Origin: Candidatus Thalassarchaeum betae | Lineage (GTDB): Archaea; Thermoplasmatota; Poseidoniia; Poseidoniales; Thalassarchaeaceae | Direction: 5' to 3' | Assembly: GCA_022447095.1 (NCBI GenBank) | Contig: JAKUUP010000012.1 | Location: 1-43,450 of the forward strand | Length of the DNA: 43,450 bases | Part shown: in pieces, positions 25,748 to 33,680 of the stretch | How the letters are laid out: each line of letters begins with the position of its first letter | Position numbering within the stretch: the first letter of the stretch is position 1 | Position numbers and translations under genes: made by a program | The notes under the pieces: model-generated | The model's input: the letters and a program-made list of their open reading frames with translations, nothing else | The model's database searches: none | Told to the model about the DNA's origin: nothing

Positions 25748-26671
25748 TTAATCGACTTGGCCTGAATAGATTCCACTGACCACGGCAACCAGTCTGATTC
25801 TGCCCACCATCTCATCACTCGCCCTCGCACCTAAAATCACCTGACAGTCGGGGTCTAGGGTCGATACGAAAGCATCGGTCACCTCATTCAGGTGCGCCAG
25901 CGTCATGTCAGGTCCTCCTTCGACTTGAATCATACATCCCTTGGCGCCGTCGATACTGAGTTCCGAGAGGGGTGACCTAGTTGCCTTACTGACCACCTGC
26001 TCGGGTTTCTCCGTAGTTCCAGTTCCTACTATCAGGGTGGCGTTTCCGGGCCTGTTGATTACTGTCCTCAAGTCCATAAGGTCTAGGTTGATTTTGCCGA
26101 CCTTCGCGAGGGTTGTCACCAGACCTTCGATGAGCTCTTCTATCCAACCGGAGCCGGTCCTCCAATCGGCCTCTCTGTAGCGAGCCTGCCAAGCAAGTCT
26201 CTCCATGCTCACCCTGATGCACACGTGTGAGTTATCCTCCAACGCTGGCATAGCGGCCTCGGCAATCGATGACCTAAGGGGCTGCTCTGCGAAGGGCAGA
26301 CCGGCAATAGTGAGGACAAGGCATTCGGCTTCCTTCGAGAGGGTAGCGAGCTCGGCTGATGCGCCGGAGCCCATCCCCCCTCCCAAACCAGTCATGATGA
26401 TGATTAGTTCGGCTTGCTCAAGAAGTGGATTAATCGAGTTCAAGCCATCCCTGAGGCGATGAGCAGCCAGTGCAGGAAGGGCAGCCGTACCCCTGCCGTC
26501 GCCGCCTGCGTCAAGATGAAGACAGTGGGCAGTAGGAGCTCCTGCGAACGAGTTCTCGTCAGCATCGATTAGCAATAGGTCCGAGAGATCCTGACACGTA
26601 GAATGGGCTCTCTCGGCCCATGCGCAACCGATGCCTCCGACACCCGCTATCAGTATGGCTCCTTCGTCCAT
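25748..26671 (-). CDS. Divergent FtsZ/tubulin-superfamily GTPase
   Basis: A 307-residue protein that aligns over its whole length with FtsZ. The nucleotide-binding start is ILIAGVGGIG (6-15), the tubulin signature GLGGGMGSG at 95-103 (FtsZ usually GGGTGTG, so a Met replaces Thr), the T7 catalytic loop NLDLMD at 195-200, then DGAKGCMIQVEGGPDMTL and VVSG near the end. FtsZ builds GTP-dependent division filaments; the catalytic T7 acids are kept. The N-terminal part is reduced and the C-terminal tail that binds membrane partners is missing, so this may be a paralog rather than the main division FtsZ. It sits between the Pop5 and TPR genes on the minus strand. Confidence 0.85.
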   Translation of the reverse strand: MDEGAILIAGVGGIGCAWAERAHSTCQDLSDLLLIDADENSFAGAPTAHCLHLDAGGDGRGTAALPALAAHRLRDGLNSINPLLEQAELIIIMTGLGGGMGSGASAELATLSKEAECLVLTIAGLPFAEQPLRSSIAEAAMPALEDNSHVCIRVSMERLAWQARYREADWRTGSGWIEELIEGLVTTLAKVGKINLDLMDLRTVINRPGNATLIVGTGTTEKPEQVVSKATRSPLSELSIDGAKGCMIQVEGGPDMTLAHLNEVTDAFVSTLDPDCQVILGARASDEMVGRIRLVAVVSGIYSGQVD

Positions 26672-26709
26672 GAAACTCCTCTCGCAGCAGGGGCCGTTTA
26701 GAATGTGCT

Positions 26710-27015
26710 TCAGTCATAGGTGATATATCGTTGATATCGCCGCCTCTCGTCACGTGCCCAAGCATTGTCGGGCTCGATCTCCAGCACTCTGTCGTAGTAC
26801 TCTACCGCCTTCTCAAAATCAGACAAATAGCGGCCATGCATGTGCCCTAGGTTGTTCAAAACCGGAACGCAATCAGGATCTCGTTCCAGCAATGTCATCA
26901 GTATCGTTTCAGCATTACTGATGTCAAGCATTTCCATGTACTGCTCGGCCTGTTCAAGCTGTGCCAACTGCTCATCTGAGAGCCGGTACACGTTGCGCCA
27001 GTTCGGGCCCGTCAT
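26710..27015 (-). CDS. Small TPR protein
   Basis: A 101-residue helical protein with about two tetratricopeptide repeats. The best one is FEKAVEYYDRVLEIEPDNAWA, preceded by a degenerate repeat (AETILMTLLERDPDCVPVLNNLGHMH). TPRs bind other proteins; the partner is unknown. It lies 38 bases before the FtsZ-like gene on the same strand and has a good TATA box upstream, so the two may be co-transcribed and functionally linked, which is inference. Confidence 0.8.
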   Translation of the reverse strand: MTGPNWRNVYRLSDEQLAQLEQAEQYMEMLDISNAETILMTLLERDPDCVPVLNNLGHMHGRYLSDFEKAVEYYDRVLEIEPDNAWARDERRRYQRYITYD

Positions 27016-27053
27016 AAGTGCGCCTGAGCAGGGTCCCGTTTGAGGTTTCTCGA

Positions 27054-27061
27054 TTTTATAA
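27054..27061 (-). promoter_or_regulatory. TATA box for TPR/FtsZ-like genes
   Basis: TTATAAAA on the minus strand, 39-46 bases before the TPR gene start at 27015. It is a close match to the archaeal TATA consensus. Confidence 0.55.
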
Positions 27062-27116
27062 TGAGGATCATTAGGGGTGTCTCATCGGAGCCTCTCGAAA
27101 GGGCCAAACTGGAACG

Positions 27117-27124
27117 TTAATATC
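27117..27124 (+). promoter_or_regulatory. TATA box for respiratory operon
   Basis: GTTAATATCC contains a TATA-like core about 45 bases before the GTG at 27165. A transcription start would fall near 27145-27150, downstream of the alternative GTG at 27135, which supports the later start for the first gene. Confidence 0.45.
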
Positions 27125-27164
27125 CCTATTCAAGGTGGGTAGACATGTTCCCTTAGGTGTTAGT

Positions 27165-27980
27165 GTGAGCAGGGTAAGTGTATACTCAAAAAGACTACTC
27201 GTGTTAGGAGTAATTGCGCTGTTCGCAGCGGGCGGTGCTCAAGGGTGGCCAACTGGTATCGGAGGTGATGCTGATGAGAAAGGGGAAGTTCCCTTGTCCG
27301 GATGCACCTGCCACAGCGAATTGCCTGACAATTCGGTCACGGTCCTCATAGACGGGCTACCTTACCACTACGAAGCAGGGATTGAATATCCACTGATGAT
27401 TCAACTCATCGGAGGACCCGAAATCGATGCTGCTTCCAATACCGGAGGATTCTCCATGCTTGTCAGCGCTGGCACTCTGGCAGCCGGAGACGATTTCGGT
27501 GACCTAGTTCAGAACTGGGAGGGTGACCAAACGACTTTGACTCACACAAATGCTGGCTCGAAGACGGAGGACAGGTCATGGCTCATCGCTTGGACGGCTC
27601 CCTCAGCGGGTGAGGAGGAAGTGACCTTCTGGCTTGTCGGAAACTCGGTCAACGGTGATCTGGCGCCCTCTGACCTCGACAGGTGGAACAGGCTTTCCGT
27701 ATCGATAGACGAGGGAGACGACAACGGCAGGACTAGAGTCATATTCTCAGGAGACGGAGATATCGAGCCGCCGGCCCCTATCGGCCACGGAGTCGATATC
27801 CACGAAATGGGGGCAGGCCTCTTGGCCCATTGGCTGGGTCTGCTCGGCTTCGCCGCAGTCATGATCGTGCTGTTATTCTGCGGACTCTTCCTACGCTACG
27901 GCTTCTCTCGTCACTACTCTGGACGCAGTAACCTGCTGAAACTGCGAATCAAGCACCTCCGCAGAGGTGATCAACTTTGA
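27165..27980 (+). CDS. Exported reeler-like protein with CxCH motif
   Basis: First gene of the respiratory operon, 271 residues. The GTG at 27165 is chosen because AGGTG lies five bases upstream and the TATA box fits; it begins a signal peptide (KRLLVLGVIALFAAGGAQG). After GWPTGIGG comes GCTCHS, a CxCH motif (Cys 47 and 49, His 50) where related bacterial and archaeal proteins have a c-type heme CxxCH. Residues about 60-195 resemble the reeler/choice-of-anchor domain: NTGGFSMLVSAGTL, then SWLIAWTAPSAG and VTFWLVGNSVNGD. A C-terminal transmembrane helix (about 232-258) and a basic cytoplasmic tail follow. It could be an extracytoplasmic electron carrier replacing cytochrome c, but heme binding by CxCH is unproven. 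Confidence 0.75.
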   Translation: MSRVSVYSKRLLVLGVIALFAAGGAQGWPTGIGGDADEKGEVPLSGCTCHSELPDNSVTVLIDGLPYHYEAGIEYPLMIQLIGGPEIDAASNTGGFSMLVSAGTLAAGDDFGDLVQNWEGDQTTLTHTNAGSKTEDRSWLIAWTAPSAGEEEVTFWLVGNSVNGDLAPSDLDRWNRLSVSIDEGDDNGRTRVIFSGDGDIEPPAPIGHGVDIHEMGAGLLAHWLGLLGFAAVMIVLLFCGLFLRYGFSRHYSGRSNLLKLRIKHLRRGDQL

Positions 27981-28426
27981 AGGATGATATAGTGATGAGG
28001 CTACTCAAGCAGGTCAAGTCCGGAGAGGTCAGTCTAGACGATGCTCGCGCTGCGCTTGAGGAAGTCAGCCTCTCAGAGGATGCATACAATGCGGCCTTGG
28101 ACCACGGGGTGTTCAACCACCCTCATCCAGGCACGGTAGTCAGAGCTACAATTTCGCCATCTGGCGAATCGATACTCGTGATTCTTCTCGCCTTATGGGG
28201 GGTCCTGTGGACTCTCTTCTGGGCCGGCTCCCTGACCTATGGCCTGTTCAATGGATGGGATCAGCAAATCCTGTCGTTCAGCATGGGGATGACCTTACTG
28301 ACCGTAATCATACTCGGGATAGTGTACCTCAAGTACGTCTTGCCCGATGTAGTAATTGTCAAGCATCGTGGTAACAAATACATCACTCCAAACGACCCTG
28401 AAGGATGGAAGGATTACGAGGTGTAA
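27977..28426 (+). CDS. Small membrane protein of the Rieske/cytochrome b operon
   Basis: A 149-residue protein with an N-terminal helical segment (VMRLLKQVKSGEVSLDDARAAL, resembling short SHOCT-type helices) and two transmembrane helices (about 64-90 and 97-120). A TTG start is used: it overlaps the previous stop as TTGA and is preceded by a full GAGGTGA six bases upstream. The family is not recognised. Its place between the CxCH protein and the Rieske protein suggests an accessory subunit of the same complex. Confidence 0.68.
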   Translation: MKDDIVMRLLKQVKSGEVSLDDARAALEEVSLSEDAYNAALDHGVFNHPHPGTVVRATISPSGESILVILLALWGVLWTLFWAGSLTYGLFNGWDQQILSFSMGMTLLTVIILGIVYLKYVLPDVVIVKHRGNKYITPNDPEGWKDYEV

Positions 28427-28428
28427 AA

Positions 28429-29283
28429 ATGGCAAGGAGATTTCGACTTCGTCCCGTTCCGGGTGCTGAGGAAGAGCTTGGTGAATCGCCCAAGTTGATA
28501 GACCGCAGGGAATTCATGCGGCACTCGTTCAACACTGCCGCTGGAGTCATCACCATGGCCAGTCTGGGGGCCGTTGGATTCGCCTCCCTGCTGATGGGTC
28601 AATCCGATGCCGACGGAGGGGACACATCTGTCCGTTTCTGGGTCCCTAGCGGTGCTGAGGACACGGCATGGTACGGAGACAAGCATCTAGAGCCTATGTC
28701 ATTCCAGTCCTTCGTCGACGAGGCTGCTTCCTCTTCGACCGGAATGTCGGGCGCCTCTGGTGTTTGGTCGGGGCTGCCTGTGAATGTCATGTACGTCCCT
28801 CACACCGAGAACGCACAGGCCCCCCTAGTCGAGAACAAGCCTCGCTTCCAGTTCATGGACGGATACAACGAGAGCGGGGCCTACATCGGCTCAGGATATG
28901 ATGTGGATGAGGATCCGGCTTACGAACTACTGTCGATTCACGACAACATGATTATCATATTCTCCAGATGTCCACACCTTTGTTGTATACCGGGGTGGCA
29001 ACTGGTTGCCAACGACTTCACCAGTGACCAATGGTTTCCAGGAGGGGTCGATGCAGGAGGGAACAAACTGTTCTGTATCTGCCACTCGAGTCGGTACGAC
29101 CCGACTGTGATTGAGAAGAACAGGAACCGGAACAGAACAGATGGGACTGAGTTCGACTATATCGGGATTAGACGTACTGGAGGCCCCACTCCGGTCGGGA
29201 TGCCTCTAATTCCCTTTGAAGTGAAAGGGGATATCATTGAGGCTATGGACGACTTCAAGGACTGGTACACGTATTGTGCGTAG
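28429..29283 (+). CDS. Rieske iron-sulfur protein
   Basis: High-potential 2Fe-2S subunit of a cytochrome bc-type complex, 284 residues. The N terminus has a twin-arginine signal (DRREFMRHSF, Arg 26-27) followed by a hydrophobic anchor. Cluster ligands are C181-P-H183 in CPHLCC and C216-I-C-H219 in CICHSS; Cys186 and Cys218 would form the usual disulfide. Residues 60-165 between the anchor and the cluster are longer than in bacterial Rieske proteins. ATG 28429 is chosen because GAGGTG precedes it and because the upstream in-frame ATG lies inside the previous gene. It takes electrons from quinol at the Qo site made by the two following genes. Confidence 0.93.
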   Translation: MARRFRLRPVPGAEEELGESPKLIDRREFMRHSFNTAAGVITMASLGAVGFASLLMGQSDADGGDTSVRFWVPSGAEDTAWYGDKHLEPMSFQSFVDEAASSSTGMSGASGVWSGLPVNVMYVPHTENAQAPLVENKPRFQFMDGYNESGAYIGSGYDVDEDPAYELLSIHDNMIIIFSRCPHLCCIPGWQLVANDFTSDQWFPGGVDAGGNKLFCICHSSRYDPTVIEKNRNRNRTDGTEFDYIGIRRTGGPTPVGMPLIPFEVKGDIIEAMDDFKDWYTYCA

Positions 29284-29292
29284 GGTGGTAAG

Positions 29293-30159
29293 ATGATTCA
29301 ATTCTGGTTCCTGTGGCTGTTCATCGCGATTGTGGTCGTCATAGTCGCATTCACACTTCGTAAGGAGAGAGATGACATGCCTAGAACTGATATCCTGCGT
29401 GCAGTGGAAAGCAGTGCTGGCAGTATGGGCCTCGCCGAGAAGGCTTTTCTCTGGGCCTTCTCGTGGCTAGACACGCGGTTCAGGATCCAAGACTACTGGG
29501 GTATGAGTAGAGACTCCTACCACCACATGCACAGGCAGATGCCCCTGACCCACGCAGAGAAGTACAAACTGCGGATAATCTGGTACTGGTACCCTCTGTA
29601 CTGCCTCGGTGGCATTTCGTTCCTCGCGTTTGTCATCCTAGTGATATCGGGAACGATTCTCGGACTCTACTATGTCCCGGGGGGCGACGGCACCCCTTCG
29701 CCGGCCTACCTGAGTATGGAATTCATCATGGTCGAGTTACCATTCGGTTACATCATGAGGTCTATTCACCACTGGGGTACTCACTTCATGGTGGCATCGG
29801 TGTTCCTGCATATGTGTAGAGTATACTTCACCGGAGCCTACCGCAACCCCCGGGAGTTGAACTGGCTAATAGGGGTCGCCTTGATGTTCTTCACCATCTT
29901 CTTCGGCTATTCTGGTTACTTGCTTCCTTGGGACAGTCTCGCATTCGGCGCGGCTACCATTGGCATCAACATGGCCAACTCGACTCCGCTGATTGGGGGT
30001 TGGGTGGCCAAAGCCATGTTCGCCGGCACGACTCTATCTGCGCAGACGGTCGTCAGAATGTACTTCCTTCATGTGTTCATCCTGCCTGTGATTGTGACAG
30101 CGCTGATTCTCGCCCATCTGTTCATAGTCTGGGTTCAGGGCATAGCGGAGCCGCATTGA
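29293..30159 (+). CDS. Cytochrome b6-like subunit
   Basis: A 288-residue di-heme membrane protein of the cytochrome b6 type, with an additional N-terminal hydrophobic helix (1-21). Heme ligands are visible as His159 in SIHHWGTH and His173 in LHMCRVY (14 apart), and His260 in FLHVF and His275 in AHLFIV (15 apart). The sequence GAYRNPRELNWLIG and GYLLPWD are standard for the family. It transfers electrons across the membrane between the two quinone sites. It ends just before the last helices of a full cytochrome b, which are supplied by the next gene 12 bases downstream; GGTGG precedes its ATG. Confidence 0.94.
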   Translation: MIQFWFLWLFIAIVVVIVAFTLRKERDDMPRTDILRAVESSAGSMGLAEKAFLWAFSWLDTRFRIQDYWGMSRDSYHHMHRQMPLTHAEKYKLRIIWYWYPLYCLGGISFLAFVILVISGTILGLYYVPGGDGTPSPAYLSMEFIMVELPFGYIMRSIHHWGTHFMVASVFLHMCRVYFTGAYRNPRELNWLIGVALMFFTIFFGYSGYLLPWDSLAFGAATIGINMANSTPLIGGWVAKAMFAGTTLSAQTVVRMYFLHVFILPVIVTALILAHLFIVWVQGIAEPH

Positions 30160-30171
30160 GGAGGTAATGAG

Positions 30172-32955
30172 ATGGGAATGATAGACAAGTTCGGGAGGAT
30201 TGCTGACACCTACATCAGCGAGAGGGACCAGTTGCTCGAGGCTGACGAAGAAAGGAAAAGGGTGTTCGTCGGACACTCTTTCTGGCCCACTGAGGTGCTT
30301 CGTGACAGTATCATACTGGCTGCGATGATGGCCGTCATCGCGTTCTACTCGTGGATAATACCTCCTCCACTGCACAGCGCGGCAGATCCGTTCGCCCAAG
30401 CGGGCTTCGTCTTCCCTGATTGGTACGTGCTGTTCTCCTATGGGTATCTGAGATGGGGCGAGTACCTCCCTCAGTACGTGATCCCAGCTGGACCTATAGG
30501 GGCCTTCTTCGGTACGCCCGTGATAGCGTGGAATGCCGGTTGGTGGGGCGCCTTCCTGACCGGTTTTCCCGTAGGCATTCTCGCTCTGCCACCGTTCCTC
30601 GGAGGGAGGGAGAAGCGTGGTGTTGAGGACCCGTGGTTCGCCACCGCGGGCGCGGTCTATCTGGCCCACGTCTGGTTCATCTCGGTTTTCTCGATCAACA
30701 TCTTCCTTGAACTGTACTCCAAGGACCTGAGCAACTACTGCTGGATCAATTCACACGGCGCTCTTTTCTGCGGGAGGCAGGCCCCGTGGACGGCAGAAGT
30801 GTTCAACGCCATACCCTGGGTTCTGACTGGCATCTTCGTCTTCGCCGTAATCTACTTCGGCGTTAGGTGGTTCACCCTCAATTCCATTGGAGCGAGGCTC
30901 AATCCTGTTATGGGAAGACAGATTGCGATTGGTTCTTTGATTGCTGCGGTTCTGATTTCTGTGGTCACGTGGCCTATCTACGACGACGGTTTCTGGGACT
31001 ACGGCGGACTAGGCGCGATGGATGATGTCTCTGAATTGGATGCCATGAGAGGGCAACCCTCGGACACGCTTGTGCACCACGGCAAAGGAAATGTCTGGGC
31101 AGAATGGGAGGACGATTGCCTGCCATACTCCGAGACCATGGGGCAAGCCGCGTGGGATGATTTGGGTAATGACGAAGATACGGATGACTGGTGCCTGATA
31201 GCTGCTGCGAATTGGGTAAATTGGGGGCTCTACCAGCCTACCAGAACCGTCCTGATTGACTTCGCTGGTGATAATGGACACGCTGATTCCGAAACCGGAA
31301 GGAATTACGGGGCAATGGAAATCACCTATGTTGGAAACGCTGATGGTTCTTTGTTGACGGTCAGCGAGAGCAGGACTTTCGAGGTAGAGGACCTAGGTGT
31401 CTCAAGTGTCCCTGCAGATGTTGGGTGCAACTTCAGAACCACGGTTAGGGGGGCAGGCACTCACACTCAGAGCATCTCACTCACCGACTCCTCAGGAAGC
31501 ATACTGTGGCAGAATGAGGGTGGTGTTTGCCAATCCACCACCCTATACCTGCGATCGGGTGCCAGTTACACTGTGAGTTTTTCAGCCTCATCGGATGGTG
31601 CTGACGACTCTGTTTCAATGATCACGGACTTCTCTGCTGTTGCTTACCAGCCACTTATACTGGCTGAAGACGGCACTGCATTGATTCGTTCGGAATCCGG
31701 CCTGAGCCTAGAGGAGTTGGTGGTGCTCTCGGTCGAGAATCCAACTTATCACAAAAACCCGAAAACATTGGATGCCAAACTAATCTACACGCTCTTCATA
31801 CCGTGCCTCGGAGTAGGCGCTATCGTCTTCCTAGTCATGCGGAGCATGGCTCGAGGTTACGAGTGGGAGATGAACAAGTGCTACGGATGCGACTTGTGCG
31901 ATGATGCCTGCCCGGTCCGCCTGTTCACCGCTGGAGACAAACTGAATATCATCTACAACACTTGGAACAACGAGGACGACGGTGTCCCTCTGTACTCCTG
32001 CCTCACTTGCACCGCCTGCACCAACGCCTGCCCGCAGTTGGTCGACTACGACTCGTACGTCGACATCCGACGCAACTTAATCGTCGGAGGTCCGCCCGCT
32101 GCGGAGATACCTCACACTCTGCTACAGGCTCTTCTCGCGGCCGAGGCAGAGGAGGATGCCGACGAGGCATTCATCTCAGTTGAGGACTACCCTCTAGACT
32201 CCAATGTCGGGTACTACCCGGGTTGCGTAGACTACATTGATCAGGAGATGATCTTCAGCCATGTCAACGAGGGCACGATGGACCTCGGCGAGACCACGAC
32301 CGCGGCCTTCACTCTGTTCGAGGAGATGAACGAGGATGTCACCTACCTCGGCCGTGACTTCCTCAAGTGCTGCGGCCACGACCAGAAGTGGCAAGGACTG
32401 TCTGAGGTATTCGAGAAACTCAAGGCGTACAACCAGAAGAAGCTTGGAGACAGCGGTATAGACACTCTCGTTACCTCCTGTGCTGAGTGCTTCCGTACCT
32501 TCGCTCTGGATTACGAATTGGACGACATGAAGGTTATGCACACTACCGAGTATCTTGTCGAGAAGGGTTTCGACATGGAACTAGCAACCGATGATGATGT
32601 CACCGTTACCTATCACGATCCCTGCAGGCTCGGTAGGCAGATGAACCTCTATGACAAGCCACGCGACCTCGTGCAGGCTGTTGACGGCGTCAATCTGGTG
32701 GAGATGGAGCACCATGGCGAGGATGCGTTGTGCTGTGGCGTCTCCAGTATGATGGCCTGCAACGAGAACAGCAGGGGCCTGCGTCTGCAGCGTTTCGACG
32801 AAGTAAATGCCACTGGTGCCGACATCATGCTTACCACCTGTCCGAAGTGCGTTGCACACTTCGAATGCCTGAAGTTCGAGGGTGATCCTCGACACGATTT
32901 CGAGATTCTCGACGTTGTCAGTTTCCTAGCCCGCCAAGTGAATTCTAGGCAGTAG
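30172..32955 (+). CDS. Cytochrome b C-terminal domain fused to HdrD-like iron-sulfur module
   Basis: A 927-residue fusion. Residues 1-270 correspond to the C-terminal (subunit IV) part of cytochrome b with several transmembrane helices and the Qo-site motif PDWY (82-85; PEWY in mitochondria). Residues about 271-535 are a hydrophilic beta-rich insertion with Cys 316, 341, 419 and 453, predicted outside the cell. After a helix at 540-557, the cytoplasmic part has two 4Fe-4S motifs (Cys 570/573/576/580 and 610/613/616/620) and two complete CCG domains: Cys 685, 733-734, 770/773 and Cys 818, 854-855, 890/893. This is the HdrD/GlpC/LctE-type layout, whose CCG domains can hold noncubane clusters that act on disulfides in HdrD. 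GGAGGT precedes the ATG. The substrate is unknown. Confidence 0.93.
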   Translation: MGMIDKFGRIADTYISERDQLLEADEERKRVFVGHSFWPTEVLRDSIILAAMMAVIAFYSWIIPPPLHSAADPFAQAGFVFPDWYVLFSYGYLRWGEYLPQYVIPAGPIGAFFGTPVIAWNAGWWGAFLTGFPVGILALPPFLGGREKRGVEDPWFATAGAVYLAHVWFISVFSINIFLELYSKDLSNYCWINSHGALFCGRQAPWTAEVFNAIPWVLTGIFVFAVIYFGVRWFTLNSIGARLNPVMGRQIAIGSLIAAVLISVVTWPIYDDGFWDYGGLGAMDDVSELDAMRGQPSDTLVHHGKGNVWAEWEDDCLPYSETMGQAAWDDLGNDEDTDDWCLIAAANWVNWGLYQPTRTVLIDFAGDNGHADSETGRNYGAMEITYVGNADGSLLTVSESRTFEVEDLGVSSVPADVGCNFRTTVRGAGTHTQSISLTDSSGSILWQNEGGVCQSTTLYLRSGASYTVSFSASSDGADDSVSMITDFSAVAYQPLILAEDGTALIRSESGLSLEELVVLSVENPTYHKNPKTLDAKLIYTLFIPCLGVGAIVFLVMRSMARGYEWEMNKCYGCDLCDDACPVRLFTAGDKLNIIYNTWNNEDDGVPLYSCLTCTACTNACPQLVDYDSYVDIRRNLIVGGPPAAEIPHTLLQALLAAEAEEDADEAFISVEDYPLDSNVGYYPGCVDYIDQEMIFSHVNEGTMDLGETTTAAFTLFEEMNEDVTYLGRDFLKCCGHDQKWQGLSEVFEKLKAYNQKKLGDSGIDTLVTSCAECFRTFALDYELDDMKVMHTTEYLVEKGFDMELATDDDVTVTYHDPCRLGRQMNLYDKPRDLVQAVDGVNLVEMEHHGEDALCCGVSSMMACNENSRGLRLQRFDEVNATGADIMLTTCPKCVAHFECLKFEGDPRHDFEILDVVSFLARQVNSRQ

Positions 32956-33024
32956 TTACGAGCGCCCTGCATAAAGTGACGGCAGGAAGCATACATTGAG
33001 AATGGATGGGCCTTGGTGGGAATC

Positions 33025-33357
33025 GTGACTGAGATACCCGACCTGCTTGCACGGCGCGCCGCCGAGCAGAGCCGCATCAGGAAGCTCCTCAATGCGATGC
33101 GCGCCGAAGAGGAGGCTAAACTCAAAGGAGGGGAAGATGCTGTTGCATGGGTCAAAGAGGAATTGTGCATAGGTTGTGACCAATGCACAATAGTGTGTGA
33201 CGACGACGCCATCGAACTCTACGATACACCAATGGCTAGCCCCATCATGGATGTCGAGGTGAACAGGAAGGCGAAGATACTCCGTGACGAGTGCACCGGT
33301 TGCAGGCTATGCGCCCTAGGATGTCCCACCGATGCGATAATCATGATTGACAGATAG
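33025..33357 (+). CDS. Dicluster 4Fe-4S ferredoxin-like protein
   Basis: A 110-residue protein with a helical N-terminal segment (LLARRAAEQSRIRKLLNAMR) and two 4Fe-4S motifs, CIGCDQCTIVCDDD and CTGCRLCALGCP, separated by about 35 residues. The Pro after the last Cys of the first motif is replaced by Asp. GTG at 33025 is chosen because GGTGG lies six bases upstream; TTG 33013 and GTG 33016 are alternatives. It sits 69 bases after the cytochrome b-HdrD fusion, so it may deliver electrons to or take them from the HdrD module; that pairing is inference. Confidence 0.85.
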   Translation: MTEIPDLLARRAAEQSRIRKLLNAMRAEEEAKLKGGEDAVAWVKEELCIGCDQCTIVCDDDAIELYDTPMASPIMDVEVNRKAKILRDECTGCRLCALGCPTDAIIMIDR

Positions 33358-33365
33358 GCGTTATC

Positions 33366-33680
33366 ATGGATGAAGAGGAGCCCATCAGGTTTGGCGCCGA
33401 GTTCGGGCCGAAGAGGAGCAAGCGATCCAGCGGAGTCTCCCTTTCGACGTTCAAGACACTAGTATGGGTGTCGAACCTAGGTGGCTTAGTGCTGTTCGTC
33501 ATCGGACTTGAGCTGATGGTGGTCCAACAATCGTTCTGGTTCGGACTCGCCTGTATCGTCGCCGGCGTGGTCGTTGCCTTGTTCCCCTCTAACTACGAGA
33601 TAGTTGGTATGGAGGATCTCGAAGAATTTGCGGAAGACTATTCTGCCGAATCATCCATGAACTCTGAAGAGCAGCGGTGA
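33366..33680 (+). CDS. Small two-helix membrane protein
   Basis: A 104-residue protein with two transmembrane helices (about 30-50 and 54-73), a charged N terminus and a very acidic C terminus (EDLEEFAEDYSAESS). No family is recognised. It begins eight bases after the ferredoxin gene and its stop overlaps the next start as GTGA, so it is part of the same operon and may help anchor the electron-transfer complex. Confidence 0.65.
   Translation: MDEEEPIRFGAEFGPKRSKRSSGVSLSTFKTLVWVSNLGGLVLFVIGLELMVVQQSFWFGLACIVAGVVVALFPSNYEIVGMEDLEEFAEDYSAESSMNSEEQR

Noticed and set aside
30034-30669. 211-residue minus-strand frame
   Set aside because: It is antisense to the cytochrome b genes, rich in Arg and Pro, with no domain, so it is a shadow of strong coding on the other strand.
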